From Halobacteriales archaeon QS_9_67_15 (GTDB lineage Archaea > Halobacteriota > Halobacteria > Halobacteriales > Haloarculaceae): a stretch of 6,831 bases of DNA. The stretch spans positions 1 to 6,831 of the forward strand of contig PXSD01000041.1 of assembly GCA_003023165.1 (NCBI GenBank), written 5' to 3'. A program made the position numbers and the translations under genes. Numbering within the stretch: the first letter of the stretch is position 1; each line of letters starts with the position of its first letter. Of the stretch, positions 5,656-6,831 are shown one piece after another. The notes under the pieces are model-generated. The model was not told where the DNA came from, searched no databases, and worked only from the letters and a program-made list of their open reading frames with translations.

Positions 5656-6300
5656 TCAGATGATGTCGGAGGCGGCGGAGTCGGTCCGGACGTCGGTGCT
5701 CACGTCGATGTTCTGGATGAGCCGGACCAGGTCGGCGAGCTGCGGGAAGGTGTAGACGGTGACTTCGACGTCTGCGTCGCTGGCGACGATGTGGGAGTCG
5801 ACGACGAACGCGATCTCCTCGTCCGGCCAGCCGCCCATCTCGTCGACGATGTCACTCGTCGGGCCGAAGATGAACGACGGGGTCGACATGTCGATGGTGG
5901 TGTCGAGAACGTTCGCCCAGCCGTCGATGAAGCCGCTGGTCATGATGTTGCCGATCTCCTGCATCGCGGAGCGTTCGAGTTCGGTGAACAGGCCGTCTTC
6001 GGCGTCGTCGCTCCTCATATCGCCGACCATACCGCGGGCGAGGCGCTTGCTGCCCCGCGGTTCGAGCACGAAGAGGACGTAGCCGTACGGCGGTTCGGTC
6101 AACTCGACGAAGATGCCGACCTGCTCGCGCTCGCCGAGGTGCGTCCTGACGTCTTCCATGTCGAGGAAGTTGATCTTTGAAACCTCGGTCTCCGTGTTCA
6201 ACCCCGAGAGCTGGTTCAGATGAGCGGAGACGGTCGTCGCCCCCTCTTTGGCCATCTCGTTGAAAAGTTCCAGTTTCCGCACGTCGACCTCGTAATCCAT
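5656..6300 (-). CDS. cheC: CheC-family CheY-P phosphatase / chemotaxis protein
   Basis: A 214-residue cytoplasmic protein of usual CheC length. CheC proteins dephosphorylate CheY-P and, in many species, bind the receptor deamidase CheD. The conserved active-site pattern [DS]-x3-E-x2-N-x22-P is matched exactly in the second half: S111, E115, N118 and P141, within QEIGNIMTSGFIDG. The first half repeats the fold (KLELFNEMAKEGATTVSAHL, 9-28) and keeps E11 and N14, but has Val at the D/S position and Glu37 where the proline should be, so only the second site looks intact. Haloarchaea carry several CheC paralogues controlling the archaellar switch. The rest of the che/arl cluster is not seen here, so this may be a separate paralogue. 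It is the first gene of a likely two-gene operon with the cyclo-ligase gene. GGAAAGG lies directly against the ATG, closer than a normal Shine-Dalgarno. Confidence 0.9.
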   Translation of the reverse strand: MDYEVDVRKLELFNEMAKEGATTVSAHLNQLSGLNTETEVSKINFLDMEDVRTHLGEREQVGIFVELTEPPYGYVLFVLEPRGSKRLARGMVGDMRSDDAEDGLFTELERSAMQEIGNIMTSGFIDGWANVLDTTIDMSTPSFIFGPTSDIVDEMGGWPDEEIAFVVDSHIVASDADVEVTVYTFPQLADLVRLIQNIDVSTDVRTDSAASDII

Positions 6301-6330
6301 ACCTTTCCGTCGGTCTGGACGACCGTAAAC
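6301..6330 (-). promoter_or_regulatory. Start region of cheC: candidate promoter element
   Basis: On the minus strand, GTTTAC (plus 6325-6330) lies about 25 nt before the ATG at 6300, the position of a TATA-like box for a leaderless transcript. GGAAAGG (plus 6302-6308) is one nucleotide from the ATG and is too close to work as an ordinary Shine-Dalgarno. A second AT-rich candidate, GTATAC (plus 6426-6431), lies 125 nt upstream. The choice between them is open. Confidence 0.35.
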
Positions 6331-6384
6331 GCTCTGGGGAGCGACCAGGTCGGGTCGGCGTCAGACGTCGACTCCCGGACTCTG

Positions 6385-6396
6385 CGGTAATTACCG
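6385..6396. promoter_or_regulatory. Perfect 12-bp palindrome CGGTAATTACCG in the divergent intergenic region
   Basis: It is the clearest dyad in the 203-nt gap between the divergent cheC and DUF5658-like genes, 84 nt upstream of cheC and 107 nt upstream of the other start. A GGTACC (6397-6402) abuts it. It could be an operator serving one or both genes. No known haloarchaeal regulator site is matched. Confidence 0.35.
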
Positions 6397-6440
6397 GGTA
6401 CCGGCGGACGTGACGGATAAGCGACGTATACTCTTGAGGG

Positions 6441-6450
6441 TGTCGGACAG
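6441..6450. promoter_or_regulatory. TGTC-G-GACA element upstream of the small membrane protein gene
   Basis: TGTCGGACAG is identical to the word at 2735-2744. It contains a 4-1-4 inverted repeat and ends 53 nt before the TTG (59 nt before the GTG) of the downstream gene. It follows a TATA-like GTATACT (6426-6432). The position relative to its gene is similar to that of the first copy. Confidence 0.3.
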
Positions 6451-6503
6451 TCAGGGAGTACCTCGGCACCAGTTCGGGTTCCGTATCCGACCTGGAACTG
6501 CTG

Positions 6504-6776
6504 TTGTGGGTGCTCGTCTGCTGGGCGCTATTGCTCGACGTCGTGCTGACGGCCTACGGCCTCTCGATCGGTCTCGTGGAGCGAAATCCACTGATGCGGC
6601 AGGCACTCAACGCGTTCGGCGTCGCAGCGCTGGTGTTCGCCAAAGCGGCAGCGGTCGCGGTTGCACTCGGGTTCCGCGTTGTCTGGCCCGAGTACGCGCT
6701 CCTCGCTCCCATCGGACTCGCGGTCCCGTGGACGATCGCCGTCCTCGTCAACGCCGCGCTCATCGCGTCGGTCTGA
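6504..6776 (+). CDS. Small DUF5658-like membrane protein
   Basis: A 90-residue, very hydrophobic protein with three predicted membrane helices (about 2-20, 38-57 and 65-88). The first helix has D12 and T16 and runs into GLSIGLVERNPLMR (19-32), then K47 lies within the second helix. The pattern D-x3-T-x2-GL ... G-x-x-E-x-NP-L-M ... K is what I recognise as the DUF5658 family, whose function is unknown. The start is uncertain: TTG at 6504 and GTG at 6510 are the usable codons. The frame stays open back to a TGA at 6435-6437 with no ATG or GTG, although that extension (ending SVSDLELLL) would give a natural N-terminal lead into the first helix. It is divergent from cheC across a 203-nt gap; no functional link is evident. 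Confidence 0.7.
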   Translation: MWVLVCWALLLDVVLTAYGLSIGLVERNPLMRQALNAFGVAALVFAKAAAVAVALGFRVVWPEYALLAPIGLAVPWTIAVLVNAALIASV

Positions 6777-6831
6777 CCGCATCCCGAGCGAGTTCGCGGG
6801 CCACCCGTCCTGTTTCCCGTCCACGGGTCGA

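Noticed and set aside
4529..5755. Plus-strand open frame (408 codons) over the winged-helix end and opposite the cyclo-ligase gene
   Set aside because: It is a shadow frame: its second half is the reverse complement of a recognisable family protein and it shows no motif of its own.
5569..6180. Plus-strand open frame (203 codons) opposite cheC
   Set aside because: It is acidic only because it mirrors the cheC codons; cheC has an exact active-site motif on the other strand.
6777..6831. Window end examined for a terminator or the start of another gene
   Set aside because: There are only 55 nt, with no T tract longer than three and no convincing frame.

Overview
The window looks like a piece of haloarchaeal chromosome. 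It is GC-rich, and its proteins are strongly acidic (Asp/Glu-rich, Lys-poor). Gene starts mostly lack a well-placed Shine-Dalgarno sequence. Several protein families are typical of Halobacteria: a DUF7344-type winged helix, a membrane-anchored winged-helix regulator, a CheC and a DUF5658-type membrane protein. The genus cannot be named from the sequence alone.

Layout, left to right. (1) 83-2455 (+) encodes a complete superfamily 2 helicase of the MrfA/YprA/Hrq1 type, with a C-terminal DUF1998 cysteine module. This family is linked to DNA repair. (2) 2456-2805 is a 350-nt non-coding stretch with a T-rich terminator-like element and short repeated motifs, including the palindrome CTGTC-G-GACAG. 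(3) 2806-3225 (+) encodes a small winged-helix (DUF7344-like) putative regulator. (4) After a 204-nt AT-richer spacer with a good BRE/TATA candidate, 3430-4908 (+) encodes a secreted-then-anchored protein. It has a signal peptide, a beta-rich ectodomain, eight EF-hand-like calcium loops of the thrombospondin type 3 kind, one transmembrane helix, and a cytoplasmic winged-helix DNA-binding domain. (5) On the minus strand, 6300-5656 (cheC) and 5647-4940 (an MTHFSD-like 5-formyltetrahydrofolate cyclo-ligase family protein) are 8 nt apart and read as one operon, convergent with the calcium-repeat gene. (6) A 203-nt divergent region with a perfect 12-bp palindrome separates cheC from a small DUF5658-like three-helix membrane protein at 6504-6776 (+). 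The last 55 nt (6777-6831) show nothing recognisable.

The genes do not form one obvious pathway. The most notable element is the calcium-repeat/transmembrane/winged-helix protein. Its architecture predicts a one-component sensor that links an extracellular signal, possibly divalent cations or the cell surface, directly to transcription. It lies beside a second small winged-helix protein. The pairing of cheC with a folate enzyme in one transcription unit is also unusual. There is no tRNA, rRNA, insertion sequence, CRISPR array or other sign of a mobile element.
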